Origin: Coriolopsis trogii
Lineage: Eukaryota; Basidiomycota; Agaricomycetes; Polyporales; Polyporaceae
DNA length: 64,000 nt
Assembly (NCBI GenBank): GCA_020543525.1
Contig: JAHYIO010000008.1
Location: forward strand, 186,001-250,000
Direction of reading: 5' to 3'
Positions 37,801-48,022 of this stretch are shown piece by piece. The translations under genes and the position numbers were made by a program. The notes under the pieces are model-generated. The model worked only from the letters and a program-made list of their open reading frames with translations, did not search any database and was not told where the DNA came from. Position 1 is the first letter of the stretch. Each line of letters starts with the position of its first letter.

Positions 37801-38387
37801 TCGACGATGATGCGCTCCCACACGCACAAGCACCGCGCGTTCGTAGCTTATCATGGGAGACTGGCGCCGCCGACCTATCGCTCCCTTTAGAGCGAGCCGG
37901 CGGCCAAGAACGCAGGAATGACGTCTCGTCGTTCGACTGGAACACGTCCTCCAGGGGTTGGACGCTCCGGGATGAGCTAGAGCCGAAGCTATCGAGCTGC
38001 TAGCTCCCGGGGTGCCCGCTGTCTCGTACGCGACGACCGTGACAACGATACAGGATGGGGAGAGGAGCGTCACAGATAAGTTACTCACCATCATGTTCGT
38101 CTCGACGACCGGGCTGGTCAATCAGTTGAGTATATGCGCCATATCTTGCATACGCAACGGATAGCTACCCGGTGATATCCCCAATACCTGCACGACGCGT
38201 CGCAGGTCAGCTCTGCAGGTGTAGAGGAGTTGCGTGTCACTCACCTAAGCCCAACAAGTACTGAGCAGACACTCCCTGCACTCCAGCGGAACCCTGGACG
38301 CCATTGAGGACGACGTCGGCGGATGCGAGGTAGGCGGTCAAGCAGAGGAGGCCGTGCTGAAGGAGGTGCATGGTGGACCGCATCATG
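34854..38387 (-). CDS. Neutral/alkaline ceramidase
   Basis: Hydrolyses ceramide to sphingosine and fatty acid; a secreted or surface zinc enzyme. The start at 38387 (MMRSTMHLLQHGLLCLTAYL) gives a signal peptide, then YLLGLG and PVVETNMM. Zinc-site and active-site segments are present: SSTHQHSGVGGYLENLL (near 37260), FFAVHGTSIYE then NNTLVSSDNKGMAAHLYE (near 36910-36850), and VGDTSPNTLGAF (near 36620), whose serine matches the catalytic Ser of the GDxSPN motif. Cysteines around CEFEHSTCGNKTEDCHG suit a secreted protein. The immunoglobulin-like C-terminal domain (WKPVRSDSHPSTTFQWTRES) ends, after a last intron, with YRITYFGDHKPAIGS and NFTVAE. More than ten exons; close to the usual 720-780 residues. 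Confidence 0.92.
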
Positions 38388-39639
38388 CCCCAGAGGTCCT
38401 CGGGAAGGGTGGAGGGGTCGACGAGGAGCATGCCGGTGCGAGATATATGCGCGACGGGGAACTCACGCGGGTATCGGGAAAGGGCCGCTGACCATGCGGT
38501 TGTCGAAATGTTATAGAAGAGAATGTGACCGCAGCCGGATTGGGGCAGGTCAGAGGACAAGGAGCGGGAAGAGGGCGAGAGAGATGAGATCGACAGTTGA
38601 TCCCATCAGTCCACATAGGTCAACAGCCGCCCAGCGGTTTGTCCTCCTGCCCATGACGACGCTCCTCTTCTGATGCTTAGGATTCTTCACATTTATCTGT
38701 GCTCCTCTCGCACCGAGAGACATGGGCTGCGTCGACATCAACAGCATGCAGGGCGTATACGCGTAAGCAACAGCGATTACATGTGGACTTTGACACACTT
38801 CGACCTTCTCTCCGCCGGAGTCGTCCTCCAAGAAGCCAGCGTTCCAACAATAGAGCCACAGCTCCTTCGCCTCGGGTCAGATACCCAAACTCGCCCAAAT
38901 GGGCCACCATGATTCCTCCAGACATTCCATCTGTCTCCATACACCCCGCGGCAAGACACGTCGTTTCATCGATCCGCTTAAATTGTCGGCTACGACAGAA
39001 TTCACAAGTGAGCACCGCCAACTTGTAGTCTTCCGGGAGGAGCAGTGCTGGCTCGACGTGTTACGCCCGGGACAGGCACTTGCCGGATCCTCCCTCCTTC
39101 GAGAACCCGCGTCACGCAGTGAAAGCCAAATCCACAATTGGAGCATTCAGTCGGTGTATGGCATGCGGACATCTCGGGCACCGCTATGTAGGCACCGGGA
39201 GAAGAAGGGGTACGTGCCATGACATGTGCCGTTCGCCAAAGAAGTCGAACTTCTATATGCGCATTCCCAAGCCACGCTCTCACGCGTCACATGCGTCAGA
39301 GGTTTCGATGCTACCCGTCCATACGACACGCACTCGTTCATGTCCCCGTGAATGCATCAGCAAAGCGCAGAGGTCCTACCGCATTCTCAAGTCGGAAGGA
39401 TTCAATGCCCGCCTGAAAGGGAAACCTAGACGCTGATAGAACTCACACTGTCATTTCGACGTTCTCGTAGGCGATGTTACATTCGTCTCGGCCTATGGGC
39501 GAGCTGACACTTTGACCTGCACACATGCAAAGCGGAGCCTCAGCGGCGGTTGACTGTCTGATTCCCAGTTCGTGCGCGAACAAACAAAGTAATGAGGTTA
39601 GTCTCCGTCAGAGCGCTTTGGAGTCCCTACGCCATTGGA
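38388..39639. other. Intergenic, no gene recognised
   Basis: About 1.25 kb upstream of the ceramidase. Several frames of 80-118 residues occur on both strands and overlap each other, which is expected by chance at this base composition. Confidence 0.4.
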
Positions 39640-39939
39640 GACGCGCAGTAAAGTGCCACAGAATTCTTCTCCAAGTTCTCCACGCGCTCTCCTATTCCCT
39701 TGGAGAACTCGCCAAAGTCGCCGATCGTGCGTAGCCAGTCCGTCGCGGGCTCCAACAGGGACAAGACGCGGACCAGGGCGACGATGCGCTACAGATGGCA
39801 TACAGAGCGTGCGCGGATAATGCGGGTTCCTGGGTGCGCGCGCGAATGGGAGGGGAGACTGGAGGACGAGACGTACGAAGTTGACTGAAGACTTGAGGCA
39901 TTCGACGATACCGTTCCGGGTTCCGACGACGAGCGACAT
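39640..39939 (-). pseudogene. Truncated NmrA-like pseudogene fragment
   Basis: Read on the minus strand from an ATG at 39939, the first piece is SLVVGTRNGIVECLKSSVNF, which matches SLVLVVGATGQTGQSIVQGL plus KASGNF of the intact gene 1.2 kb away but has lost the glycine-rich NAD(P)-binding loop (GATGQTG). After an intron-like gap, the next piece reads RIVALVRVLSLLEPATDWLR and ends near RVENLEKNS, matching RIAALVRPSSLSKPAVERLR and VESLENVL. Homology then stops and a stop codon follows. It keeps the exon boundary of the parent, so it arose by genomic duplication and not by retroposition. Confidence 0.72.
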
Positions 39940-40313
39940 ATGCGGTGTAAGTATCAGTGAGCTCCTTCATCTGGAGCTCCTCAACACGTTGCCTCCGACA
40001 TATACCCTCCGCGCACTTGCGATTTCTAGGGTGTCCCGTGTGCACTACAGCACATTCTGAGTGAATTCAGTCCTTGCGCAGTGGTGCTTTACTACACGAT
40101 CTAGTCATGAACACCCTGTATCCCGGAAGCTGGGACGCCGAGTTTCGGAGAATGGCTTGTCGCAGAGGAGTCGGGGCCGACTACGTATGGTATGTGTTTG
40201 GATGGACAGAGCAGACTAACATGAAAACGCAAATCATGCATTCCTCATCGTATGCTTTTGACAATTTTATCATAGAATGGAGAATACACGCAGGTGAACT
40301 TGGAGCCATCCCA
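39940..40313. other. Spacer between NmrA pseudogene and NmrA-like gene
   Basis: About 370 bp; no coding features seen. Confidence 0.4.
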
Positions 40314-41514
40314 TCACCCAGGAAGCCCGTATGCCTGCACAGGATCCTCCATCCCATAGAACTCCTTCGCATACTCCTCGAGTGTCGTCGGGACGATATC
40401 AGGATACAGCTCCCTCACATCCAGGTACCCGAGCCTCTTCGCGTTCTCGAGCGTGTTCTCGCGCAAGACGTACATGCTGTGCAAGTACTCGTTCCACGAG
40501 ACGATGACGTGCCCCACCACGTCACTCGGGTCTTTCTCGACCCGCCTTCGTCCCTCCCCGGCGGCATTGAGGAACTCGTCGGGGCCAACCTACATACATC
40601 CCGCGAGCTGGTCAGTTCCGCCCCGCGCTCGAACGACCACCGGCACGATCGCTCACCCTCACGCGCCGCGCCCGAAGCGCGTCCCCCTCCCCAGAAACGC
40701 GCGCCCCAAGCTCGAACGCGTCCCCGTGCCGCACCTCGTCCTCCCACACGACCACCGCCCGGTTCAGCGTGCGCGGGTCCGCGACGATCCGCGCCACGTA
40801 CGTCCCGATGTGCTCGCGGTGGGTGAGGAGGACCTCCGCGTCGCCCTCGCCCACGACCTTCCACGTGAGCCCGTTCGCGGGCTCCGGCGCCTTGCTCCTG
40901 ACAGGGAGAGGCAGGAAGATCTGCATCCACCAGCCGACGTCGATGAACGTCCATGGCACCCCAATTTCCGTCACGAATTCGCGGACCTCGAGTTTCTATT
41001 CGCCATTCGTTGCGCACGGCCGATCACCAACCGCACGTCTTCGCACCGTGAACACACCGAGGGGCGTACCTGATCATGAAGCTCGCGGACGCCCTTCGCC
41101 CCCGGCGTGCCAAAATCGCACGGGACGAACCGCGCCACGCCCACGTCCTTCGCAGCCCGGACGAGGTTCGTCTGCTTCCCGATCGACCACGCGTCCACGG
41201 CGCTGATCACGATGTCCACCCCCGCCAGGACGTTCTCCAAGCTCTCGACGGCGTCCATGATGTCCCCCGCCCTGATCTCGATCCCGTCCGCACGGAGCCG
41301 TTCGACTGCAGGCTTGGACAGGGAGGAAGGGCGCACGAGGGCAGCGATGCGCTAGAATGCCGGGGTGAGAGATAGCGAACGTCAGACATGATGCATTACG
41401 AGGCAGAGGTGAACGATGGGTGCGCACGAAGTTGCCCGAGGCCTTGAGACCCTGGACGATACTTTGCCCAGTCTGCCCGGTGGCGCCAACTACAAGTACG
41501 AGTGAAGAAGTCAT
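40314..41514 (-). CDS. NmrA-like / isoflavone-reductase-like NAD(P)-binding protein
   Basis: A Rossmann-fold protein of the atypical short-chain dehydrogenase class that includes the nitrogen regulator NmrA and isoflavone reductases. Four exons run from 41514. The first gives LVLVVGATGQTGQSIVQGLK with the GxxGxxG dinucleotide loop. The second gives VDIVISAVDAWSIGKQTNLV and VARFVPCDFGTPGAKGV. The third gives KLEVREFVTEIGVPWTFIDV and GWWMQIFLP. The last ends EFYGMEDPVQAYGLPG at the stop at 40314. Length is about 330 residues, normal for the family. The tyrosine of the classical YxxxK motif is not obvious, as in many NmrA-like members, so a redox-sensing or reductase role stays open. A decayed copy of its first two exons lies just downstream. 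Confidence 0.9.
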
Positions 41515-42004
41515 CGCCTGCTACAGTGTCTGGCCTGGCTCACGTCCGTATGTTCCCTAGAATGCCGTGCTCGTCAGATATACATATACGCAAGCGTCAA
41601 AAGCGATTCTCACTACCCGCGCATTACACCCGGGGATGACATATATCCCGGGCTGTCGTACATTGCCGTTCGTTCGGATCTGTGCTCACTTCGCAGAACG
41701 CCTGTGCCTTGAAGTATCCACTGTGTCGAAAGTTAGTCAGCATACGACAACACACCTGAAGCCGATCTCGGAAATAGAGGCGTCACTCGGAAACCGTGGG
41801 GATTCTGGTGGCACTATGTTGGTGTATTGGGTCATGCTTGAACTGCCCAGCATGGTAAGTACGGCCGTCATCTGGTCGGACAAATTGAAAGGCATAATCG
41901 AATAGAGAGATTCGAAGAACAAGAGACGCTGGATTTGGACAGGGAATGTTCCAGACAACCCACATCGATACACCAGAGGCGCAGACAAATATTAGAGCCG
42001 CCAT
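41515..42004. other. Intergenic, NmrA-like to Thr-rich secreted protein
   Basis: About 490 bp upstream of the NmrA-like gene. A 112-residue plus-strand frame (41567-41905) has no recognisable features. Confidence 0.4.
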
Positions 42005-42528
42005 CTAAGCCGTCGTAGCAGAGACAGTGACGGTCGACGTCACCGTCCCGTGCACGGTCTCATCGACTTCAACCACATCCGTCACCGTCTCGTACTGGGT
42101 CTCCGTTGACATATACGTCTGCGTCTCCGTATCGGTGACCATGCTCGTGGTCTCGACGACCGTCGTCGTCGTCGCGATCGCCGTGTGTATATGGGTGGTG
42201 GTGGTCGTCATCGTTGCTGTGTGGAGGCTGGTAGACGTCGCCGCCGGATGAGGGTAGTCGGGCTCCTCTCGTACTTCGTGGGGATGCACGGTGACGGTGG
42301 TGACCGCGGTGTGCGTGAAGGTGATGATAGGAGCATATGTCTCTGTCACGATCTTGCAGTGTCCATCACACGACGGGTGTACAGGGTAGTACTCAAAGAT
42401 AGCTGCCACCAATAGCCATATGAGGAAAAGTTTGGGTAGACAGCACACAACGCACCTTGTCGGGCACTGGAGATAGCGCAGAGCGCCAGGACGGAAGTGA
42501 CGAGCGTGGTAAGCTTCGAAGCAATCAT
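42005..42528 (-). CDS. Small secreted Thr-rich protein, unknown function
   Basis: Two exons. The first (from 42528) encodes a signal peptide, MIASKLTTLVTSVLALCAIS, with likely cleavage near SSARQA. A 50-60 bp intron joins it to IFEYYPVHPSCDGHCKIVTE. The mature part has two cysteines close together (CDGHC) and then a long Thr/Val/Ser-rich tail (for example TTTTHIHTAIATTTTVVETT), which is a likely O-glycosylation field. Length is about 155 residues. The composition resembles fungal cell-wall or mucin-like proteins; no GPI signal is evident at the C-terminus (TVTVSATTA). A TATATC element lies about 65 bp upstream of the ATG. It is divergent from the Pro-rich secreted protein at 43379. Confidence 0.7.
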
Positions 42529-43378
42529 GGCGTGGGGATTGGAAGTGATGAGCAAGTAGAGGAATGCAGGGGGAGAGTGCGCTAGAGTGCGCGGATATAT
42601 CATACGGCCCGAGTGACTGTCAGCCTCTCGCGCGAATGAACGTTGTGTTCTGGACTAGCTGAGGGTGACAGCCGACCGAATTCGGCTCCCCGTATATTAA
42701 ACAGTCAGCCAACGTATGCAATGCCGATGTGCAATGAGCTTCAGTGCGTCCAGGATCGGCATCACCGACGAGAGGGTAATAGCAACCCGTCTCAAGCGGT
42801 CGAGGAATTGGCAGTTCGGTGGAAGTGTCCGCAGAAAGATGCGGTCGAGTTCACAACATCCCTTTAATGCTCTGTGCTTTCGTCTGACCTGTCCTTAGAT
42901 ATAGGTAGCAATTTATCCTACTTGAGCATGTCCGGCTCAACCGAAACAAGAGAAGTCTTACTCACCCGAACTTCACCCGGCGCTTGAGTTACCAAATCAG
43001 GACAACCGGATGTACGGACCGCTTCTCAACGTCCTTCCGTGGTGCGGGCCTGTAGAGCTCATCCACGGCAGTTGCGTTGTACGCAGTCAGAAAGTAGCGG
43101 AATGTAGGCCCTACGCCCAAAAGTGTCTCGGGTCCTATGTCGGAGTTGCCTGTTGCGGTTGGTACCAGAGCGGAAGACGACTTGTGCAACTTCGCTGGCA
43201 TGCAAAGTCCCGCCTCCCTTGAGAAGTCAGCAAGGGACCTTGAGAGGGGGCCAAAAGTGTATATAAGGAGAGTCAAATCTGCGTCAAACTTCACTCACCA
43301 ACTCATCTCATCTCATCTGCTCTTCCAAGCATTCGCTCTACATTCGCCTTCAGCTTCACCAGCTCTCTATTCATCATC
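42529..43378. promoter_or_regulatory. Divergent promoter between two secreted-protein genes
   Basis: About 850 bp. A strong TATA box (TGTATATAAGG) at about 43258-43268 lies about 115 bp before the ATG of the Pro-rich gene, followed by a CTCATCTCATCTCATCTG tract in the presumed leader. TATATC near 42597 may serve the minus-strand gene. Confidence 0.6.
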
Positions 43379-44867
43379 ATGTTCTCGAAGAACCTCCTTA
43401 CCTTCACCATCCTCGCCCTGGCGGCGAGCAACAACGGTCAGTCAAGCTCATTCGCTTCGATAGAATGCCATACTCACCTTTCTTGTTCGCATAGCTCTCC
43501 CCATCCGCAGACAGGCTCCTGCGCCGAGCGACCTCGTGTCCACAATCTCGAGCAACGCACCTACAGCCGTTACCACCATCATCCCGTCCACGGCTACGGA
43601 CATCCCCAACGCGCCTGGCGCCTCAGCGTCGGCCGCTATTGACAAACCTTCTGCGCCCGTGGACCTCCCCACCAAGTCCGCACCCGTGCCTTCCGCACCC
43701 ACGTCTTCGGTGCCCTCCCCAGCGGAAGCGGTGCCATCCTTGCCCGCTTCCGCTCCGGCACCCCCGGTTGGAGAGATCAGCAGCAAGCTACCGGAGCCCC
43801 CGGTCAGCACCCAATTCGGGCCGTCCATCCCCAACCCAGCCAAGACGGACGCCCCGCAATTCATCGACGCGCCGGCCAACCCCGCGCCCTCGCCGTCTAC
43901 TGATGCGCCATCCGTAGCCGCACCCACCGAGGCTACAACGTCCCTCTCGACGCTCATCCCATCGGGAGCCTTGCCCACGGACGCTGCACCCCACGTGGCC
44001 GCCCCGTCCGCGGCTGCACCGACGGATGTCGCCCCGTCCGTCTCCATCCCAACTGGAGCCTTGCCCACCGACGCTGCACCGACTGCTGCAATTCCGGTTA
44101 CTGCGACCACCGACATTAAGCCACCTGTCGCCACTCCGTCGGTCCCGTCTGTCGAGGCATTCGAGCTCGAGGCACCGTCCGTCAACGTCCCTTCGGCGCC
44201 GGCTGCACCCGCAGCTCCTTCCAACGCTGCACCTTCGGCCCCCGTCGACGCACCTTCAGTCCCCGAAGCACCTGCTGCGCCCTCAGTCCCCAAAGCACCT
44301 GAGGCACCCGCCGCACCCGAAGCACCCGTCTCTGCCCCATCCGCACCGGTCGCTATACCCTCGGTCCCGTCAGTCGACGCACCTACGGTCCCCGTGAACA
44401 CAACCTCGGCCCCAATCGCGGCACCTTCGGCCCCAGTCGCGGTCCTTGTCGCACCTGCTGCCCCGTCTGCCCCGATCGCGGTCCCATCTGCCCCGGTCGC
44501 GGTCCCGTCAGTCCCCGCAATTTCGGCTCCCGTCAACGCAACCTTGGCCCCCGTTCCCGCGCCTTCGGCCCCGATCGCTGTACCTTCGGTCCCAGTCGCT
44601 GCACCTTCGGTCCCAGTCGCTGCACCTTCGGTCCCAGTCGCTGCACCTTCGGTCCCAGTCGCTGTGCCTTCGGCCCCGGTCAACGCACCTTCGGTCCCTT
44701 CGGTCAACGCACCGTCAGTCCCGCCGGTCGACGCCCCTTCGGTTCCTTCAGTGCCTTCTGTCGATGCTCCTTCCGCTCCGGCCGTCAGCGCCCCCGCTGC
44801 ACCTACTCTGCCCGCGGTCCCTGAGGTCTCTGCCCCCGTCGCGGCTCCCTCGACGCCTGTGCAGTAG
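43379..44867 (+). CDS. Secreted Pro/Ala/Ser/Val-rich repeat protein
   Basis: Exon 1 (43379-43436) and exon 2 (43495-44867) give 476 residues. The signal peptide is MFSKNLLTFTILALAASNNA, followed at once by LPIRRQAPAP; IRR is a Kex2-like site, so a short propeptide may be removed. The rest is low complexity, built from APSVPVA-like heptads (PSAPVAV, PSVPVAA) that become near-identical at about 44580-44665. Cysteine is absent and a GPI signal is not evident. Such extended, probably glycosylated proteins are usually wall-associated or adhesive. The same base pattern opens a 481-residue frame on the minus strand (43448-44893), which lacks a signal and is a shadow. The strong TATA box suggests a highly or conditionally expressed gene. 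Confidence 0.8.
44580..44665 (+). repeat. Four 21-bp coding tandem repeats
   Basis: The 21-bp unit CCTTCGGTCCCAGTCGCTGC occurs four times in tandem with almost no change. It encodes the heptad PSVPVAA, in frame with the surrounding secreted protein. Flanking units are older and more diverged. Confidence 0.9.
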
Positions 44868-45248
44868 TTTGGAACTGTACGATCGAACTGCATGTTGAAC
44901 TATAATTTGTACCAATACCAATACACAGCCTGGAGCTATTCATCTCGTCATAATTCACATCATTATACCGTCCTTTCTCTCGAGAGCGTGAGCATACCAG
45001 CAAAGCTATCCAGTGACAGAGAGGTTTGGACTCACATCTTTCTACCCTACGACATCATACTCTGCCTCTTGGAGTTTCGAAGATGCTGCAGCGAGCAGCT
45101 GATTCACATCTGGTGAGGAGGGTGAGTACATCCATTCAAACTTCACGATCAACTCTCTGACAGCCCCACCTGCATTTCTCAGTCGATTGTCTTTCGGTCC
45201 GTGACAAGGTCATCGTGTACACCTCTCAACGACGGAACACGGCGCCGA
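44868..45248. other. Convergent 3' region
   Basis: About 380 bp between the stop codons of the Pro-rich protein and the PL14-like gene. AT-rich at 44890-44960; no gene seen. Confidence 0.4.
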
Positions 45249-46408
45249 TTAGAGCTCGTCGTGTAATACGTGCGACTTGAGTATCGCGCCGGATATGTTG
45301 GCGAACCAAGCCTTCTGATCCTTTGGCGACGCCCAGTCTGAAGCATGACCTATGGCCCATAGCGCGAGTCAGTAAGGGTTGGAAACAACGACGGACAGAC
45401 ATGCCTCCGAAGAACGTCTGAACGTGCAGCCCTTGGACGCGTGCATCTGGACCTTCTTTGGTGCGAAGGACAAGGCCGGTGACATGAAGGACTGATCGGC
45501 CGTCGATGTGCAGTTGGATTTCGCCTAACCGGGACGAGATCAAATTCTCAGGCAGCGTCGCAGAACGAGTCTGGCGTACCGTCCTCGTGTCCAACTTTAT
45601 TCATCTTGACGCGCTCCGTGACTCTCGTCCATTTGCCTGGTGTGAACGTCCAGGCGCCACGTCCGACGGAAAAGCCGTAGTCTGGATGCTGGATAGATTT
45701 TGGCGGGACGGAGAGGAGGCGCTTTGTGTTGCTATCCACTTGTGGGATGTAGGTATACAATTCTCCCTTTCCTCCCTCACTGTATGCGGGTTCGCGGCGC
45801 TCTCATGAGGCCTGTTCAGATTGTACGTTCAGCTCGCATGCACGTACCGCCACATCAACCGCAAATTGAAGCACTTGCAGCGGTCGGTTTGTCTTCCTCC
45901 GGTACACCCATACGCATAATCCCCCGCTCCGCCATCTTGCCGCGCCGGGGAGTTACGCAGGATCATCAACAGAAATCAAAGCAAGGTACTCACAAACGCC
46001 TGGTAGTTTTCCACCCTTGACCCACTCAAACCCGTGCTCAAATAGTACATCATAACTGAACACCACCTCAGCATGCTCCTCGCCTCCAAGACGATTCAAC
46101 GACTCCGCAAACGCAGGAGGCCCCCGAAGGTAGAACCCGAATCCTCCTGGCGGAGCTGTCTTGTTGCCTGGGTTGATACTCCCCGCTGGGAACACAGCTT
46201 CCCAAGCCTTCGTAGTCTCATCTCCACCTGGCACGGCAAGCGGAGGTTTGGCGAGAGTGTGCGTCGTTGCCGCTGTGACGCGGTGAACGCCTAGCTCCTT
46301 GTCGCCGAGCGGAACCACGACGATATTAGCTGGCTGGTGGTGACTAGCCGGCGGACCAGTCGTGAATCCGGTTGCTATGGCTGATGCTGGGACAGGGAAG
46401 ATATCCAT
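45249..46408 (-). CDS. Polysaccharide lyase family 14-like protein
   Basis: Resembles PL14 lyases, which cleave uronic-acid polymers such as glucuronan or alginate. Exons give AWEAVFPAGSINPGNKTAPP, GGFGFYLRGPP, VVFSYDVLFEHGFEWVKGGK, then YAYGCTGGRQTDRCKCFNLR, LMWREGGKGELYTYIPQ, FTPGKWTRVTERVKMN, GEIQLHIDGRSVLHV and finally TFFGGHASDWASPKDQKAWF before a short C-terminus. The beta-jelly-roll fold core is complete. The intron between FFG and GHASD has a GC-AG boundary (donor near 45405). ATG at 46408 is the first usable start, but this N-terminus (MDIFPVPASAIATGF) lacks a signal peptide, so a short upstream exon carrying the signal is likely and the start is uncertain. Confidence 0.82.
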
Positions 46409-46853
46409 GGCAAGCAGGAGTGGAATACACAATTTGAATGGACGAGTGTTGAGTTAAGCTCAACAGTACGATGACGTCAATCTACTATGCGCTTGTGCAA
46501 GGTTAGGGTTCCCTACCCAGGCAACTGAATTCCCGCTGGCGTAACTTGCCAATCAGCCATCACTGCCCTGCCCTAAGAACGCCAGTCTCGATCGTACAAT
46601 CATGTATCAAGAAACACAGACGTGTAATATGCATGGTGCGAGAGTGAGAACAGTGGTGCAAGAGACGCGGCACTTCCCGGTTCTTCTCTGAAAACGCTCA
46701 AGAATTATATGTAATGGCCACACTAATGCCTTACCCTCGTGTCTAGCATCCATCGCAGTGGTCCGAGCCCGACTACATCCCACTTCATTCCAAGCTCCAT
46801 CACGAGGAGGACCGTATCGGACTCAACCACACCGATTCATCTGAGTAGTCGTC
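46409..46853. promoter_or_regulatory. Divergent promoter region, PL14-like / macro-like
   Basis: About 445 bp between outward-facing starts. It may hold an unrecognised first exon of the PL14-like gene. Confidence 0.4.
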
Positions 46854-47698
46854 ATGGATCGGCCACTCGACACAGAGGCTTCTCCCCGCAAACTACCAGA
46901 GCCCGACACATCCGTTCTGCCCTCGTTTGTTCTGATCGCTCCCCCACCACCTACTCGTAGATTTCCGCCAGCTCAGCCCCATCAATCACTCTGTGACGCC
47001 TGGCGCACAGCCCTCGCCGATCTTCCGCCGTCCCTGGCAACTCTCTTCACTGTCAAAGAAGCTCGTCTCGACCCGCCTTCGCTCGCGCAAGAGTTTGGGA
47101 CCTTTGAGTGTGTCGTCTCACCAGCGAATTCATTTGGAATTATGGATGGAGGGTGAGTGGGCTCTACCCACAGTGGTTTCGAACCTGGAACACTCAATCA
47201 TGACACAGATACGACCTCGCGCTCACCCGCGCATTCGTAGTTGGAGGCGATCTTTGGGCACTCACCAACACCGTTCAAGATGCCCTCCGCGCCAAGCACA
47301 GAGGCTACCTCCCTCCGGGCTCCTGCGCCCTCGTCCCACTCTCCCCTGAGCTGACTGCGTCCAACGAGCTCGGAACCACAGTCATTGCCGTGCTCCCGAC
47401 AATGCGCACCCCCGAAGACGTCTCCTGGAACGTCGACATTGTCTACGATGGCATGTGGAACCTCCTATCTGCCATCTGGCGCTGGAACAGCGGCGATCGA
47501 CCGCCGGGTGCTACAGAGATCCGGAGGGTGCTCATGACGGGCCTTGGGACGGGGTACGGGTGTATTAGCTTTGAGAGGTGCGCGAAGCAGATGTGCCTCG
47601 CCGCGCTCAACTTTGCGCGCGGGTGGGGAGAGCGCCCTCGCTGGAATGATGTCGCCGTGAGGGCGGCGGAGATGAACCAAACCAGAAAACTACCATGA
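46854..47698 (+). CDS. Macro-domain-like protein
   Basis: Two exons (46854-47152 and 47209-47698) give 262 residues. The central part reads CVVSPANSFGIMDGGYDLAL, the macro-domain binding loop (compare the usual NAAN...GGGG...A), and later RRVLMTGLGTGYGCISFERC, the glycine loop that would hold the ADP-ribose phosphates. The first 75 residues (Pro-rich, then QPHQSLCDAWRTALADLPPS) form a lineage-type extension. Macro domains bind or hydrolyse ADP-ribose and O-acetyl-ADP-ribose. Whether this copy is active is unclear, because Asn is kept in PAN but the second loop is DGG and not GGG. Likely cytosolic or nuclear. Confidence 0.82.
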
Positions 47699-48022
47699 TC
47701 AATGTGCATCTTGTATGGCATTTTGGTAAGAAGAGGGCGATGACAACCACCAGTCCTTGGTGCTTGGCGATTTCTAACAAGGTGTAGCAAAAGTGCCCGC
47801 TACACACTGAATTCCGTTACTGCTGCGGAATCTCGACGTTCATGTGAGAACAGGACGAGACAATAGGAGATCTTGTCTTTCGGTGGGGCCCTATGCAATG
47901 ATGACGCACACGTTCTAAAGTAGGGATTGCGCCATACACAACGAACGGCCTTTGTACGATCATGAGCCCATGAACCGATATGTACTATCACTGGAAGACT
48001 TCAGTCTATGCTACTCCAGCTT
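47699..48022. other. Convergent 3' region
   Basis: About 320 bp between the macro-like stop and the F-box stop; no gene seen. Confidence 0.4.

Noticed and set aside
39598..39939. 113-residue ORF as an intact gene
   Set aside because: Its coherent part splices to a second homologous piece of the NmrA-like gene and lacks the cofactor loop, so it is a relic.
43448..44893. 481-residue Gly/Ala/Thr-rich minus-strand ORF
   Set aside because: It mirrors the repeats of the Pro-rich secreted protein on plus, has no signal peptide and no splice logic; the plus gene has a TATA box, signal and intron.
47160..47210. tRNA-like GTTTCGAACC segment
   Set aside because: It lies in the macro-gene intron and no cloverleaf arms could be paired around it.
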